A stretch of DNA of 64,000 bases, from the NCBI RefSeq assembly GCF_900101465.1, contig NZ_FMZM01000002.1, positions 124,001 through 188,000 of the forward strand, read 5' to 3'. The notes under the pieces were generated by a model, which searched no databases, was not told the origin of the DNA, and saw nothing but the letters and a program-made list of their open reading frames with translations. The first letter of the stretch is position 1. Each line of letters starts with the position of its first letter. Positions 15,769-23,355 of this stretch are shown here, piece by piece. The DNA is from Nocardioides lianchengensis. Its GTDB lineage: Bacteria; Actinomycetota; Actinomycetes; Propionibacteriales; Nocardioidaceae. The position numbers were made by a program, and so were the translations under genes.

Positions 15769-16913
15769 GCGCCGTGGCCACGACGACGTACGCCGACCCG
15801 CGGGTGAGCGCCCCGCAGCTCGTCGTCGACCCCGCCGCAATCGCGGCCAACACCCGCCTGCTCGCCGCTCGGGCGACCGGCGAGCTGATGGCCGTAGTCA
15901 AGGCCGACGGGTTCGGGCACGGTGCTGTCACCGTCGCGCGCACCGCGCTGGCCAACGGCGCCACCGGGCTGGGCGTGACGAGCATCGCCGAGGGCTTCGC
16001 CCTGCGTGAGGCCGGGCTGCGGGCGCCGGTGCTGAGCTGGCTGAATCCGGTCGACGCCGACTTCGCCACGGCCGTGGCCGCCGACCTCGACCTGGCCGTC
16101 CCGAGCGCCGCGCACCTCGACGCGGTCGTCCGGACGGCGCCCGGCGCGCGCGTCCACCTGCACCTCGACACCGGCCTCGCCCGCGACGGCGCGGAGCCGA
16201 CGTCGTGGGCCCGCCTGTGCCGCACCGCCCGGCGGGCCGAGCAGGCCGGGCTGCTGACGGTCGTGGGCGTGATGGGCCACCTGGCCTGCGCCGACGAGCC
16301 CGGGCACCCGGCGAACGCCACCGGGCGGACCCGGTTCGCCTGGGGCCTGGAGACCGCGCGGGCGACCGGGCTGCGGCCCGTCGTACGGCACCTCGCCGCG
16401 ACCGCGGCCACCCTCACCGATCCGCGCAGCCACCACACCACGGTGCGGGTGGGCGCCGGCCTGGTCGGCATCGACCCGTCGGGGAGCACCGAGCTGACCT
16501 GGGCGATGACCCTGACCGCCCCGGTCGTGTCCGTCCGGCGGGTCCGCGCGGGGACGCCGGTCGGCTACGGCCACAGCTGGACCACGCCGCGCGCGACCAC
16601 GCTGGCCCTGCTCCCCCTCGGGTACGCCGACGGCCTGCCCCGCGCCGCCTCGGGGCGCGCGGAGGTGCTGCTCCGCGGGCGCCGCTGCCCGGTCGTGGGC
16701 CGGGTGTCGATGGACCAGGTGGTCGTCGACGTCGGGGACGAGCCGGTGCTGGCCGGCGAGACCGCGACCGTGCTCGGCCCCGGCACCGCCGGCGAGCCGA
16801 CCCCCGCCGACTGGGCCGCCTGGTCCGACACCCTCCCCCACGAGGTGGTCACCGGCTTCGGGCCGCGGATCGCCCGTGGCACCGTCGTGTCGTCGCTGCG
16901 AGGTGTGCGATGA
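15765..16913 (+). CDS. alr: alanine racemase family protein (Alr / VanT racemase-domain type)
   Basis: 382-residue PLP enzyme of fold type III. The PLP lysine is K46 in AVVKADGFGHG and the second catalytic base is Y268 in GTPVGYGHSW; the substrate-site motif GRVSMDQVVVDVG follows. It interconverts L- and D-alanine, or serine in the VanT branch. The ATG overlaps the VanX stop (ATGA). Because it sits next to VanX, a D-Ala ligase and an acyltransferase-3 membrane protein, it may work as the soluble part of a split VanT; that is inference. A housekeeping alr may exist elsewhere. Confidence 0.9.
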   Translation: MSAVATTTYADPRVSAPQLVVDPAAIAANTRLLAARATGELMAVVKADGFGHGAVTVARTALANGATGLGVTSIAEGFALREAGLRAPVLSWLNPVDADFATAVAADLDLAVPSAAHLDAVVRTAPGARVHLHLDTGLARDGAEPTSWARLCRTARRAEQAGLLTVVGVMGHLACADEPGHPANATGRTRFAWGLETARATGLRPVVRHLAATAATLTDPRSHHTTVRVGAGLVGIDPSGSTELTWAMTLTAPVVSVRRVRAGTPVGYGHSWTTPRATTLALLPLGYADGLPRAASGRAEVLLRGRRCPVVGRVSMDQVVVDVGDEPVLAGETATVLGPGTAGEPTPADWAAWSDTLPHEVVTGFGPRIARGTVVSSLRGVR

Positions 16914-17821
16914 CCCGCGTGGCCGTCATCGGCGGCGGCGCGAGCTGCGAGCACGACGTCTCGCTGGCCTCGGCCGCCGGTGTCGCGGACGCCCTCGAGG
17001 AGCGGTACGACGTCGTCCGCCTCACCATCGGCCGGGCCGGCGAGTGGGAGGGGGGCCTCCCCGCCGCCGTGGCGCAGCTGCAGCGCTGCGACGCCGTGGT
17101 CCCGGTCGTGCACGGCCCGCTCGGCGAGGACGGCACCCTGGCCGCACTCTGCGAGCTGGCCGGCGTGCCCTACGTCGGCTCCGGGGTCGGCGCCGGCGCG
17201 CTGGCGATGGACAAGTGGGCGACCAAGCTGGTGGCGAACGCGGTCGGCGTCGCCACGGCGCCGGGCGTGCTGCTCACGGCGGCCACCGCCGCGGCGTACC
17301 GGTTCACGCACCCGGTCGTCGTCAAGCCGGTCGCCGCCGGCTCCAGCCACGGCGTCTCCCTCGTCCGGACCGCCGAGGAGCTCGCGCCGGCGCTGGCCGC
17401 CGCGCTCGCGCTCGACGACCGCGTGCTGGTCGAGGAGCTCCTGGTCGGTCGGGAGATCGACGTCGCGGTCCTGCGGACGCGGGACGGGCTCGTGGTCTCG
17501 CCCGCCCTCGAGATCGTGGTGGACGGGCTGTTCGACTTCGACGCCAAGTACGGCGGGTCCGCCGACTTCCGGGTCCCGGCCGCCCTCGAGGACCCCGACC
17601 GCAAGGCGCTGGAGGACGCCGCCGTCGCGGTGTACGACGCCCTCGGCTGCGCCGGCGTGGCCCGCGTCGACTTCTTCTGGACCGCCGACGGTCCGGTGCT
17701 CAACGAGGTCAACACGATGCCGGGCTTCACCGAGCACTCGCAGGTCCCGCGGATGTTCGCCGCCGCCGGCCTCGCCTACGCCGACCTCGTCGACCTGCTG
17801 GTCCGGGACGTCCTGGCGTGA
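16910..17821 (+). CDS. ddl: D-alanine--D-alanine (or D-Ala-D-X) ligase, ATP-grasp
   Basis: 303-residue ATP-grasp ligase. GGGASCEHDVSLASA is the first-substrate loop, HGPLGEDGTLAALCELAGVPYVG the family signature, KPVAAGSSHGVS the ATP-binding loop, and EVNTMPGFTEHSQVPRM the metal/second-substrate motif. In the omega loop (DFDAKYGG) the Lys213-Tyr214 pair is kept, as in D-Ala-D-Ala ligases; VanA-type D-lactate ligases have a His here. D-Ser use cannot be excluded. The ATG overlaps the racemase stop and the stop overlaps the acyltransferase GTG. It is about 30-50 residues shorter than many Ddl proteins. Confidence 0.88.
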   Translation: MTRVAVIGGGASCEHDVSLASAAGVADALEERYDVVRLTIGRAGEWEGGLPAAVAQLQRCDAVVPVVHGPLGEDGTLAALCELAGVPYVGSGVGAGALAMDKWATKLVANAVGVATAPGVLLTAATAAAYRFTHPVVVKPVAAGSSHGVSLVRTAEELAPALAAALALDDRVLVEELLVGREIDVAVLRTRDGLVVSPALEIVVDGLFDFDAKYGGSADFRVPAALEDPDRKALEDAAVAVYDALGCAGVARVDFFWTADGPVLNEVNTMPGFTEHSQVPRMFAAAGLAYADLVDLLVRDVLA

Positions 17822-18798
17822 GGATCCAGGGCCTGGACCTGCTGAGAGGGATCGCCGTGGGGCTGGTGGTGCTCCGGCACGCCCTCCCCGACCTCGCGCC
17901 GGGCGCCGGCGTGGTCGGGGTGGTGATGTTCTTCGCGCTGTCCGGCCACCTGATCACCGGGGTGCTGCTCGGCGAGCTGCAGCGGACCGGGCAGGTCGAC
18001 CTGCGGCGCTTCTACGTACGCCGGGCCCGCCGGCTGGTGCCGGCCCTGCTGCTCGTGGTGGCTGGGGTGGCGCTGGTGACCCTGCTGCTGGACCCCCTCG
18101 GCGACCGGTCGTCGCTGGGCAAGGACGTGCTGGTCGCCCTCACCTGGACCGGCAACCTCCCGCGCCTGACCCCCGACGGCGCGACCTTCCACCTGTGGAC
18201 GCTGGCCACCGAGGAGCAGTTCTACCTGGTCTGGCCGGCCCTGCTCGCCCTCGCGTTCCGGCGCCGGCTGGTGCTGGTGCTGCTGGTCGCCGCGACCGCC
18301 GTCTGCCTGGCGGCCTGCCTGGTGACCGTCCTCTGGCTGCACGCCGAGCCCGACCTGGCCTACGCGCTGCCGACCTCCTGGGCGGTCTGCTTCGTGATCG
18401 GCGCGGCGAGCCGGATCCTGTCGCCGCGGCTCGCCGTACCGTCGTGGGCGCTGGGGGCCGCGCTCGCCGGCCTCGCACTCCTGAGCGTGATTCCATTGCG
18501 GGGTCATGCGCTCACCTACCTCGTCGCCGGCCCGGCCGTCGCGCTGCTCACCGCCGTGCTGCTCCTCGCCTGGCGCGACTGGACCGACGTGACCGCGCCG
18601 ACCCTGCGACCGCTGGTCGCCCTCGGCACGATCTCGTACGGCGCCTACCTGTGGAACTACCCGCTGACCCTCTGGCTGCGCCCGCACGGCGAGTACGCCG
18701 GCCTGCTCGCCGCGGCCCTGACCGTGCCGCTGGCGCTGCTCAGCTGGCACCTGGTGGAGAAGCGGTTCGCCCCCGCCCGCACCCTGGTCGCCGCGTGA
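17818..18798 (+). CDS. acyltransferase-3 family membrane protein
   Basis: 326-residue integral membrane protein with about ten hydrophobic segments. The N-terminal GLDLLRGIAVGLVVLRH carries the R-x(n)-H motif of acyltransferase-3 (OafA-like) enzymes, and FHLWTLATEEQFYLVWP is the second family hallmark. Such proteins O-acylate sugars, peptidoglycan or lipids; the same domain forms the membrane half of VanT serine racemases. The GTG at 17818 overlaps the ligase stop and the protein has no racemase domain of its own, which the upstream gene could supply. The substrate is unknown. Confidence 0.85.
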   Translation: MRIQGLDLLRGIAVGLVVLRHALPDLAPGAGVVGVVMFFALSGHLITGVLLGELQRTGQVDLRRFYVRRARRLVPALLLVVAGVALVTLLLDPLGDRSSLGKDVLVALTWTGNLPRLTPDGATFHLWTLATEEQFYLVWPALLALAFRRRLVLVLLVAATAVCLAACLVTVLWLHAEPDLAYALPTSWAVCFVIGAASRILSPRLAVPSWALGAALAGLALLSVIPLRGHALTYLVAGPAVALLTAVLLLAWRDWTDVTAPTLRPLVALGTISYGAYLWNYPLTLWLRPHGEYAGLLAAALTVPLALLSWHLVEKRFAPARTLVAA

Positions 18799-20048
18799 AC
18801 GCGCAGCAGTGGCAGCGCTGGCTGCCCGACGCCGCGCTCGGGCTCGCCGTCCTGGTCGCCGGGCTGGTGGAGGCCACGGGTCGCGACTACGTCACGACGT
18901 ACCGCCCCGCCCTGGTGCTCGTCGCGATGGCGATGGCCCTCGCGGTCGGCCTCAGCCGGGCCGCCCCTGCTGCGGCGCTGACGCTCGTCTGGGGCATGGG
19001 CGTGCTGCAGGTCGCCGGGAGCGTCGACCTGATGATCGTCGAGCTCGCCATCGCGGTGGTGGCCTTCGGCTGCGCCCGCTGGGGATCGACGGCGACCGTG
19101 TGGCTCAGCGCCCTGTCGATCCCGGCCGCCGCCGCCATCACGGTCGTCTACATCGGCCTCTTCGGGCTCGGCGTCCTGGCGGAGAACGCCGGCCTGGAGA
19201 CGCTGGTCCGGCAGAACTACAGCTACGACGACGCCTGGCAGGTCGCCGCGGCGATCATGGGGATGTCGCTGCTCGGCGTCCCGTGGCTGGCCGGCCTCGC
19301 CCTGCGGTACGTCGCCCGCGCGCAGTCCTCGCAGGCCTCCCAGGAGGTGGCCGAGGACGAGGCCGCCCGGGCCGTGCACGACCGCGAGCAGGCCGAGGAG
19401 ATCGCCCGGCTCCGTGAGCAGCAGACCCGGCTGGCCCGCGACGTGCACGACGTCGTGGGGCACTCGCTGGCGGTGATCCTGGCCCAGGCCGAGTCCGCGC
19501 AGTACCTCCCCGACGCCGACACCCAGGCGCTGAAGAGGACGATGGAGACCATCGCGACCTCGGCCCGGGCCTCGCTGCAGGACGTCCGCCAGGTGCTGAC
19601 CACCACCCAGCAGCCCGCTCCGACCCGGCCGGGCGGGCTGGACAGCCTGATCGAGGGCGTCCGGGCCAGCGGCCACGAGGTCGCCGCGACCGAGGTCGGG
19701 CAGGTGCAGCCGCTGCCGCCCGAGCTGCAGACGGTCGCCTACCGGGTCCTGCAGGAGATGCTCACCAACGCCATCAAGCACGGCCGCCGCGACGCGCCGG
19801 TCCGGGTCGAGCGGCACTGGCCGGACGGGTCGTGGGAGCACGAGCTGCGCCTCGAGGTCCGCAACGTCAGCCCGGCCCCCGACGAGACCCAGCCGCTGAG
19901 CGCCGTCGACGACGGCTCCGGCCAGGGCCTGGAGGGGATGCGCCGCCGCCTCGACTCGATCGGCGGCCGCCTCGACGTACGGCGGCGCGAGGAGCCCGAG
20001 GGGCCGACGTTTACGGTGACGGCGTGGATACCGGTGCGACCGACGTGA
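18795..20048 (+). CDS. two-component sensor histidine kinase (NarX/DesK type)
   Basis: 417-residue kinase. Five or six membrane segments fill the first 180 residues with little extracellular sequence, then a coiled coil (SSQASQEVAEDEAARAVHDR...) leads to the HisKA_3 box LARDVHDVVGHSLAVI with the phospho-accepting His. The ATPase domain has NAIKHGRR (N box) and the GQGLEGMRRRL (G) box. It signals to the response regulator encoded next, the gene overlap being four bases. VanS proteins are of a different (OmpR-partner) class, so if this operon senses wall damage it does so with a membrane-embedded DesK-like sensor, as LiaS/VraS do. Confidence 0.92.
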   Translation: MNAQQWQRWLPDAALGLAVLVAGLVEATGRDYVTTYRPALVLVAMAMALAVGLSRAAPAAALTLVWGMGVLQVAGSVDLMIVELAIAVVAFGCARWGSTATVWLSALSIPAAAAITVVYIGLFGLGVLAENAGLETLVRQNYSYDDAWQVAAAIMGMSLLGVPWLAGLALRYVARAQSSQASQEVAEDEAARAVHDREQAEEIARLREQQTRLARDVHDVVGHSLAVILAQAESAQYLPDADTQALKRTMETIATSARASLQDVRQVLTTTQQPAPTRPGGLDSLIEGVRASGHEVAATEVGQVQPLPPELQTVAYRVLQEMLTNAIKHGRRDAPVRVERHWPDGSWEHELRLEVRNVSPAPDETQPLSAVDDGSGQGLEGMRRRLDSIGGRLDVRRREEPEGPTFTVTAWIPVRPT

Positions 20049-20725
20049 CCGCAGACCCCGAGGGCATCCGGGTGCTGCTCGTCGACGACCAGGAGCTCTT
20101 CCGGGCCGGTGTGGCGGTGATCGTCGACGCCCAGGACGGGATGAGCGTCGTCGGCCAGGCCGGCGACGGCCTGGAGGCGGTCAGGCTGGCCGACGAGCTG
20201 CAGCCCGACGTGGTGCTGATGGACGTGCGGATGCCCGAGATGGACGGCGTCGAGGCGACCCGGCAGCTGTTCCTGCCCGACCGGGTCTCGCGCCGGTCGA
20301 AGCCGCTGCGGGTCGTGGTGCTGACCACGTTCAACCTCGACGACCGCGCCGCCACGGCCATCCGGTACGGCGCCAGCGGGTTCCTGCTCAAGGACACCAC
20401 CCCGGTGATGCTGCGCGACGCGATCCGCACCGTGCACGCCGGCAACGCCGTGCTCGCCCCGCAGGACCTCTCGACGCTGCTCGACGGGCAGTTCCAGGCG
20501 GCGGCGCCGACGCCCGCGTCGTACCTCTCGCTGACGGAGAAGGAGCGCGAGGTGTTCGCCGCCGTCGCCCGCGGGCTCTCCAACACCGAGATCGCCGGGC
20601 TGGTCTTCGCCAGCGAGTCGACGGTGAAGACCCACGTGGGCGGGATCCTGCGGAAGCTGGCGCTACGCGACCGGGTCCAGATCGTCGTCTTCGCGCACCA
20701 GCACGGGCTGTCAGAGACGCGCTAG
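20045..20725 (+). CDS. response regulator, NarL/LuxR class
   Basis: 226-residue regulator. The receiver domain begins VLLVDDQELFRAG; the phospho-acceptor Asp is in VVLMDVRMPEMDG, the switch Thr in VVLTTFNLDD and the Lys in LLKDTTPVM. After a linker the HTH reads LTEKEREVFAAVARGLSNTEIAGLVFASESTVKTHVGGILRKL. The GTG at 20045 (overlap GTGA with the kinase stop) is chosen over a GTG about seven codons upstream. As the last gene of the operon it probably autoregulates it. The stop overlaps that of the convergent MFS gene. Confidence 0.92.
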   Translation: MTADPEGIRVLLVDDQELFRAGVAVIVDAQDGMSVVGQAGDGLEAVRLADELQPDVVLMDVRMPEMDGVEATRQLFLPDRVSRRSKPLRVVVLTTFNLDDRAATAIRYGASGFLLKDTTPVMLRDAIRTVHAGNAVLAPQDLSTLLDGQFQAAAPTPASYLSLTEKEREVFAAVARGLSNTEIAGLVFASESTVKTHVGGILRKLALRDRVQIVVFAHQHGLSETR

Positions 20726-21951
20726 CGGATCTGACGTTGGTGGTCGAGCGAGCCGCGCGACTGAGGAACGAAGTCGCGGCCGGCGTGTCGAGACCCGTCG
20801 GTCCCTAGCAGCCCCGCCCACCGCACCGCCAGCACGCAGAGCGCGGCGGGCAGGACGAGAGCGAGGGTGAGCGAGGTGCCCGCGGCCAGCCAGCCGATCA
20901 GCGCCGGGCCGGCGAGCAGGCCGAGGTAGCCAGCGCCGACGATGCGGGACATGATCACGCCGCCCCCGCCGGCCGACATCGCGCCGGCGGCGCTGAAGAT
21001 CTGCGGGACCGTCCCGGACAGACCGAGGCCGAAGAGCGCCCAGCCGACCAGGGTCAGCGGCAGCGCGGGCGACAGCACCGCCACCAGCATCCCGGCGCCG
21101 GCGACCAGGGAGCCCCAGCGGACGACGGCCACCGCGCCGATCCGGGCGGTCACCCGGTCGGCGACCAGCCGGCCGGCGGTCATCGCGACGGCGAAGGCGG
21201 CGTAGGCCAGCGCGGCCAGCGACCCGGCGTCGAGGTGGTCGCGGGCGTGCAGCGCGCTCCAGTCGGCGGCCACGCCCTCGGCCAGCATCAGCACGAAGGC
21301 GAGCAGGGCCAGCCCGACGATCCGCCGCGTCTCGGGAGGGACGACCGTCACCGGCGCCACGGCGTCGTCGGCCGCGGCAGCGTCGTACGGCGGCAGCAGG
21401 CCGGGCAGCGTGACCGCGGCGACCGCGGCCCCGGCGATCGCCGAGCCGACCAGGTAGGGACCGAGCGGGACGTCCTGGCCGCGCGCGATCGCCCCGACGC
21501 CGGCGCCGATCGCCCCGCCGATCGACCAGCAGGCGTGGAACCCGGACATCAGCGGCCGGCCGTGGGCCCGCTCGACCTGGACCGCGTGGGAGTTCATGGC
21601 CACGTCGAGCGCGCCGTTGCCGAGCCCGATGGCCAGCACGGCGAGGGCCAGGGTGCCGGCGCCGGTCGCGAGCGACGGCAGCGTGACCGCGACCGCGAGC
21701 ATCGCCACCGCCGTCATCGTGACGACCCGGCTGCCGAGCCGGTCGACGGCCCAGCCGCCGACCTGCATGGAGACGAAGGAGCCGAGCCCGAGCAGCAGCA
21801 GGATGCTGCCGAGGCTGGCGTGGCTCAGCCCGGCCCGGTCCTCGACCTGCGGGATGCTCACCACCCACGAGGCGAGCAGGAAGCCGTTGACGCCGAAGGC
21901 CGCGATCACCGCGATCCGGGCGCGGAGGATCCGGGTGTCGGTCGAGGTCAT
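20722..21951 (-). CDS. MFS transporter (YbjJ/FucP-like)
   Basis: 409-residue transporter with about twelve membrane segments; the motif GWAVDRLGSRVV lies between segments 2 and 3, and GNGALDVAMNSHAVQVERAHGRP resembles the YbjJ sugar-MFS group. The ATG at 21951 overlaps the stop of the DeoR regulator (ATGA), so both are coupled and a sugar substrate is likely. The last 25 or so residues (TDGSRHAGRDFVPQSRGSL...) are hydrophilic and encoded by the REP-like repeat at 20741-20804, probably a C-terminal addition caused by repeat insertion. Confidence 0.88.
   Translation of the reverse strand: MTSTDTRILRARIAVIAAFGVNGFLLASWVVSIPQVEDRAGLSHASLGSILLLLGLGSFVSMQVGGWAVDRLGSRVVTMTAVAMLAVAVTLPSLATGAGTLALAVLAIGLGNGALDVAMNSHAVQVERAHGRPLMSGFHACWSIGGAIGAGVGAIARGQDVPLGPYLVGSAIAGAAVAAVTLPGLLPPYDAAAADDAVAPVTVVPPETRRIVGLALLAFVLMLAEGVAADWSALHARDHLDAGSLAALAYAAFAVAMTAGRLVADRVTARIGAVAVVRWGSLVAGAGMLVAVLSPALPLTLVGWALFGLGLSGTVPQIFSAAGAMSAGGGGVIMSRIVGAGYLGLLAGPALIGWLAAGTSLTLALVLPAALCVLAVRWAGLLGTDGSRHAGRDFVPQSRGSLDHQRQIR
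20741..20804. repeat. REP-like element, copy 3 (inside the 3' end of the MFS gene)
   Basis: TGGTCGAGCGAGCC...GAGGAACGAAG...GTGTCGAGACCCGTCGG, same termini and internal GAGGAACGA word as the other copies. Read on the minus strand it encodes the C-terminus of the MFS protein. Confidence 0.55.
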
Positions 21952-22700
21952 GCCGCCACCACCCGGACGCCGAGCTCGTCGAGTCGACCGGCCTCGTCGG
22001 CGGTCAGGACCTGGTCGGTCACCAGCACGTCGAACTCCCCCGGGTCGGCGAACCAGGCGAACGCGGAGCCGCCCCACTTGCTCGCGTCGCAGACCAGCAC
22101 CCGGCGCTCGGCGGAGCGCATCGCTGCCTGCATGACCGCTGCGTCGCCCAGGTCGAAGGCGGTCGCGCCGCGCAGGTCGAACCCGCAGGGCGAGACGACG
22201 GCGGTGTCGACCCGCAGCCCGGCGAGTGCGCGTTCGGTCATCGGCCCGACGAAGGACAGCGACCCGGGGCGCAGGTCGCCACCGGGCACGGTCACGTCGA
22301 GACCGTCCCGACCGGCGAGCGCCTCGGCCACGGTCAGCGAGAGCGGGACGACGCGGTGCGGGCCGGTCAGGCTGCGGGCCACCTCGGTGCCGGTGGTCCC
22401 GCTGTCGAGGATCACCGCCTCGCCGGGCGCGAGCAGGGCCGCCGCGGCGTGGGCGACCCGGTCGCGGCCGGCCGCGTTGGGGTGCGGCTGCGCGCCCGGG
22501 ACGACGTCCACGCCGCGCAGCCCGGGTCGCCGGGCGCCGCCGTGCACCCGTCGTACGACGCCGCGCTCGTCGAGCTCGGCCAGGTCGCGCCGGACGGTGG
22601 CCTCGGAGGCGCCCACCAGGGCGACCAGCTCGGCCACGGTGGCGCTGCCGGTGGTCAGCACCCGCTCGGTCAGGGCCTGCTGGCGCTCGTCGGTTCGCAT
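21948..22700 (-). CDS. DeoR/GlpR family transcriptional regulator
   Basis: 250-residue repressor with the N-terminal helix-turn-helix ATVAELVALVGASEATVRRDLAELDERGVVRRVHGGA and a C-terminal sugar-phosphate-sensing domain (DSGTTGTEVARSL, VVSPCGFDLRGATAFD, VCDASKWGGSAF). It presumably controls its own coupled MFS gene and perhaps the nearby acetyltransferase and glycosidase. The promoter is well defined: TTGACC (22736-22731), 18 bases, TAGGCT (22712-22707), then six bases to the ATG, so the mRNA is probably leaderless. Confidence 0.92.
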   Translation of the reverse strand: MRTDERQQALTERVLTTGSATVAELVALVGASEATVRRDLAELDERGVVRRVHGGARRPGLRGVDVVPGAQPHPNAAGRDRVAHAAAALLAPGEAVILDSGTTGTEVARSLTGPHRVVPLSLTVAEALAGRDGLDVTVPGGDLRPGSLSFVGPMTERALAGLRVDTAVVSPCGFDLRGATAFDLGDAAVMQAAMRSAERRVLVCDASKWGGSAFAWFADPGEFDVLVTDQVLTADEAGRLDELGVRVVAA

Positions 22701-22706
22701 GCCGCG

Positions 22707-22736
22707 AGCCTAGACACCATCTGATCGAACGGTCAA
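22707..22736 (-). promoter_or_regulatory. deoR-type gene promoter, leaderless
   Basis: TTGACC - 18 bases - TAGGCT, the -10 ending 6 bases before ATG 22700. GAACGGTC at 22727-22734 and GAACGCTC at 22746-22753 are repeated words that could be half-sites of the repressor. Confidence 0.6.
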
Positions 22737-22751
22737 ACTATGCACGAACGC

Positions 22752-23327
22752 TCAGACCGAGCGGATCACCCGCGCCGGGTTGCCGACCGCGATCACGCCC
22801 GCCGGCAGGTCCTTGGTCACCACCGACCCGGCCCCCACGACGGTGTCCGCGCCGATGGTGACCCCGGGGCAGACAATCACCCCGCCCCCGAGCCAGACGT
22901 TGTCGCCGATGGTGATCGGCTCGGCCGCCTCCCACTTGTCGCGCCGCGGCCCGGGCTCGACCGGGTGGGTCGGCGTCAGCAGCTGGACGTTCGGCCCGAT
23001 CTGCACGTCGTCACCGATCTCGATCCGCGCCACGTCGAGCGCGACCAGCCCGAAGTTCACGAACGTCCGGGCACCGATGCCGATGTTGCGGCCGTAGTCG
23101 ACGTACAGCGGCGGGCGGATCTCCGTCTGCTCGCCGATCGCGCCGAGCAGCTCGGCCAGCAGCTCACGGCGCCGCACGCCCTCCCGCGGCCCGGTCGCGT
23201 TGACCGCGGCCATCAGGTCGCGGGCGGCGTACGACGCCTCCTCCAGCTCGGGGTCGTCGGCGATGTAGGCGTCGCCCGCCTCCATCCGCTCGCGCATCGT
23301 GCGGTGGTCGCGCTCGTAGGCCGTCAT
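22752..23327 (-). CDS. sugar O-acetyltransferase (Maa/NodL/LacA family)
   Basis: 191-residue left-handed beta-helix acetyltransferase. The N-terminal MRERMEAGDAYIADDPELEEA is the maltose-acetyltransferase cap; hexapeptide repeats follow (IGIGARTFVNFGLVALD, IEIGDDVQIGPNVQLLTPTHP with the catalytic His in THP, then IGDNVWLGGGVIVCPGVTIG). It transfers acetyl from acetyl-CoA to a sugar hydroxyl. It lies between the DeoR/MFS pair and a GH1 glycosidase, fitting a small sugar-handling cluster; each gene has its own spacing, so co-transcription is uncertain. Confidence 0.92.
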   Translation of the reverse strand: MTAYERDHRTMRERMEAGDAYIADDPELEEASYAARDLMAAVNATGPREGVRRRELLAELLGAIGEQTEIRPPLYVDYGRNIGIGARTFVNFGLVALDVARIEIGDDVQIGPNVQLLTPTHPVEPGPRRDKWEAAEPITIGDNVWLGGGVIVCPGVTIGADTVVGAGSVVTKDLPAGVIAVGNPARVIRSV

Positions 23328-23355
23328 GGGCCCGACGCTAGCGACCAGCCCGTGA

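Noticed and set aside
16910..17821. Calling the ligase a VanA-type D-Ala-D-Lac enzyme
   Set aside because: The omega-loop keeps Lys213-Tyr214 instead of the His found in D-lactate ligases, so D-Ala (or possibly D-Ser) is the better reading.
16980..20048. A 1022-codon open frame
   Set aside because: Only its end is real (the histidine kinase from 18795). The front part is out of frame with the ligase and acyltransferase genes, whose motifs are complete.
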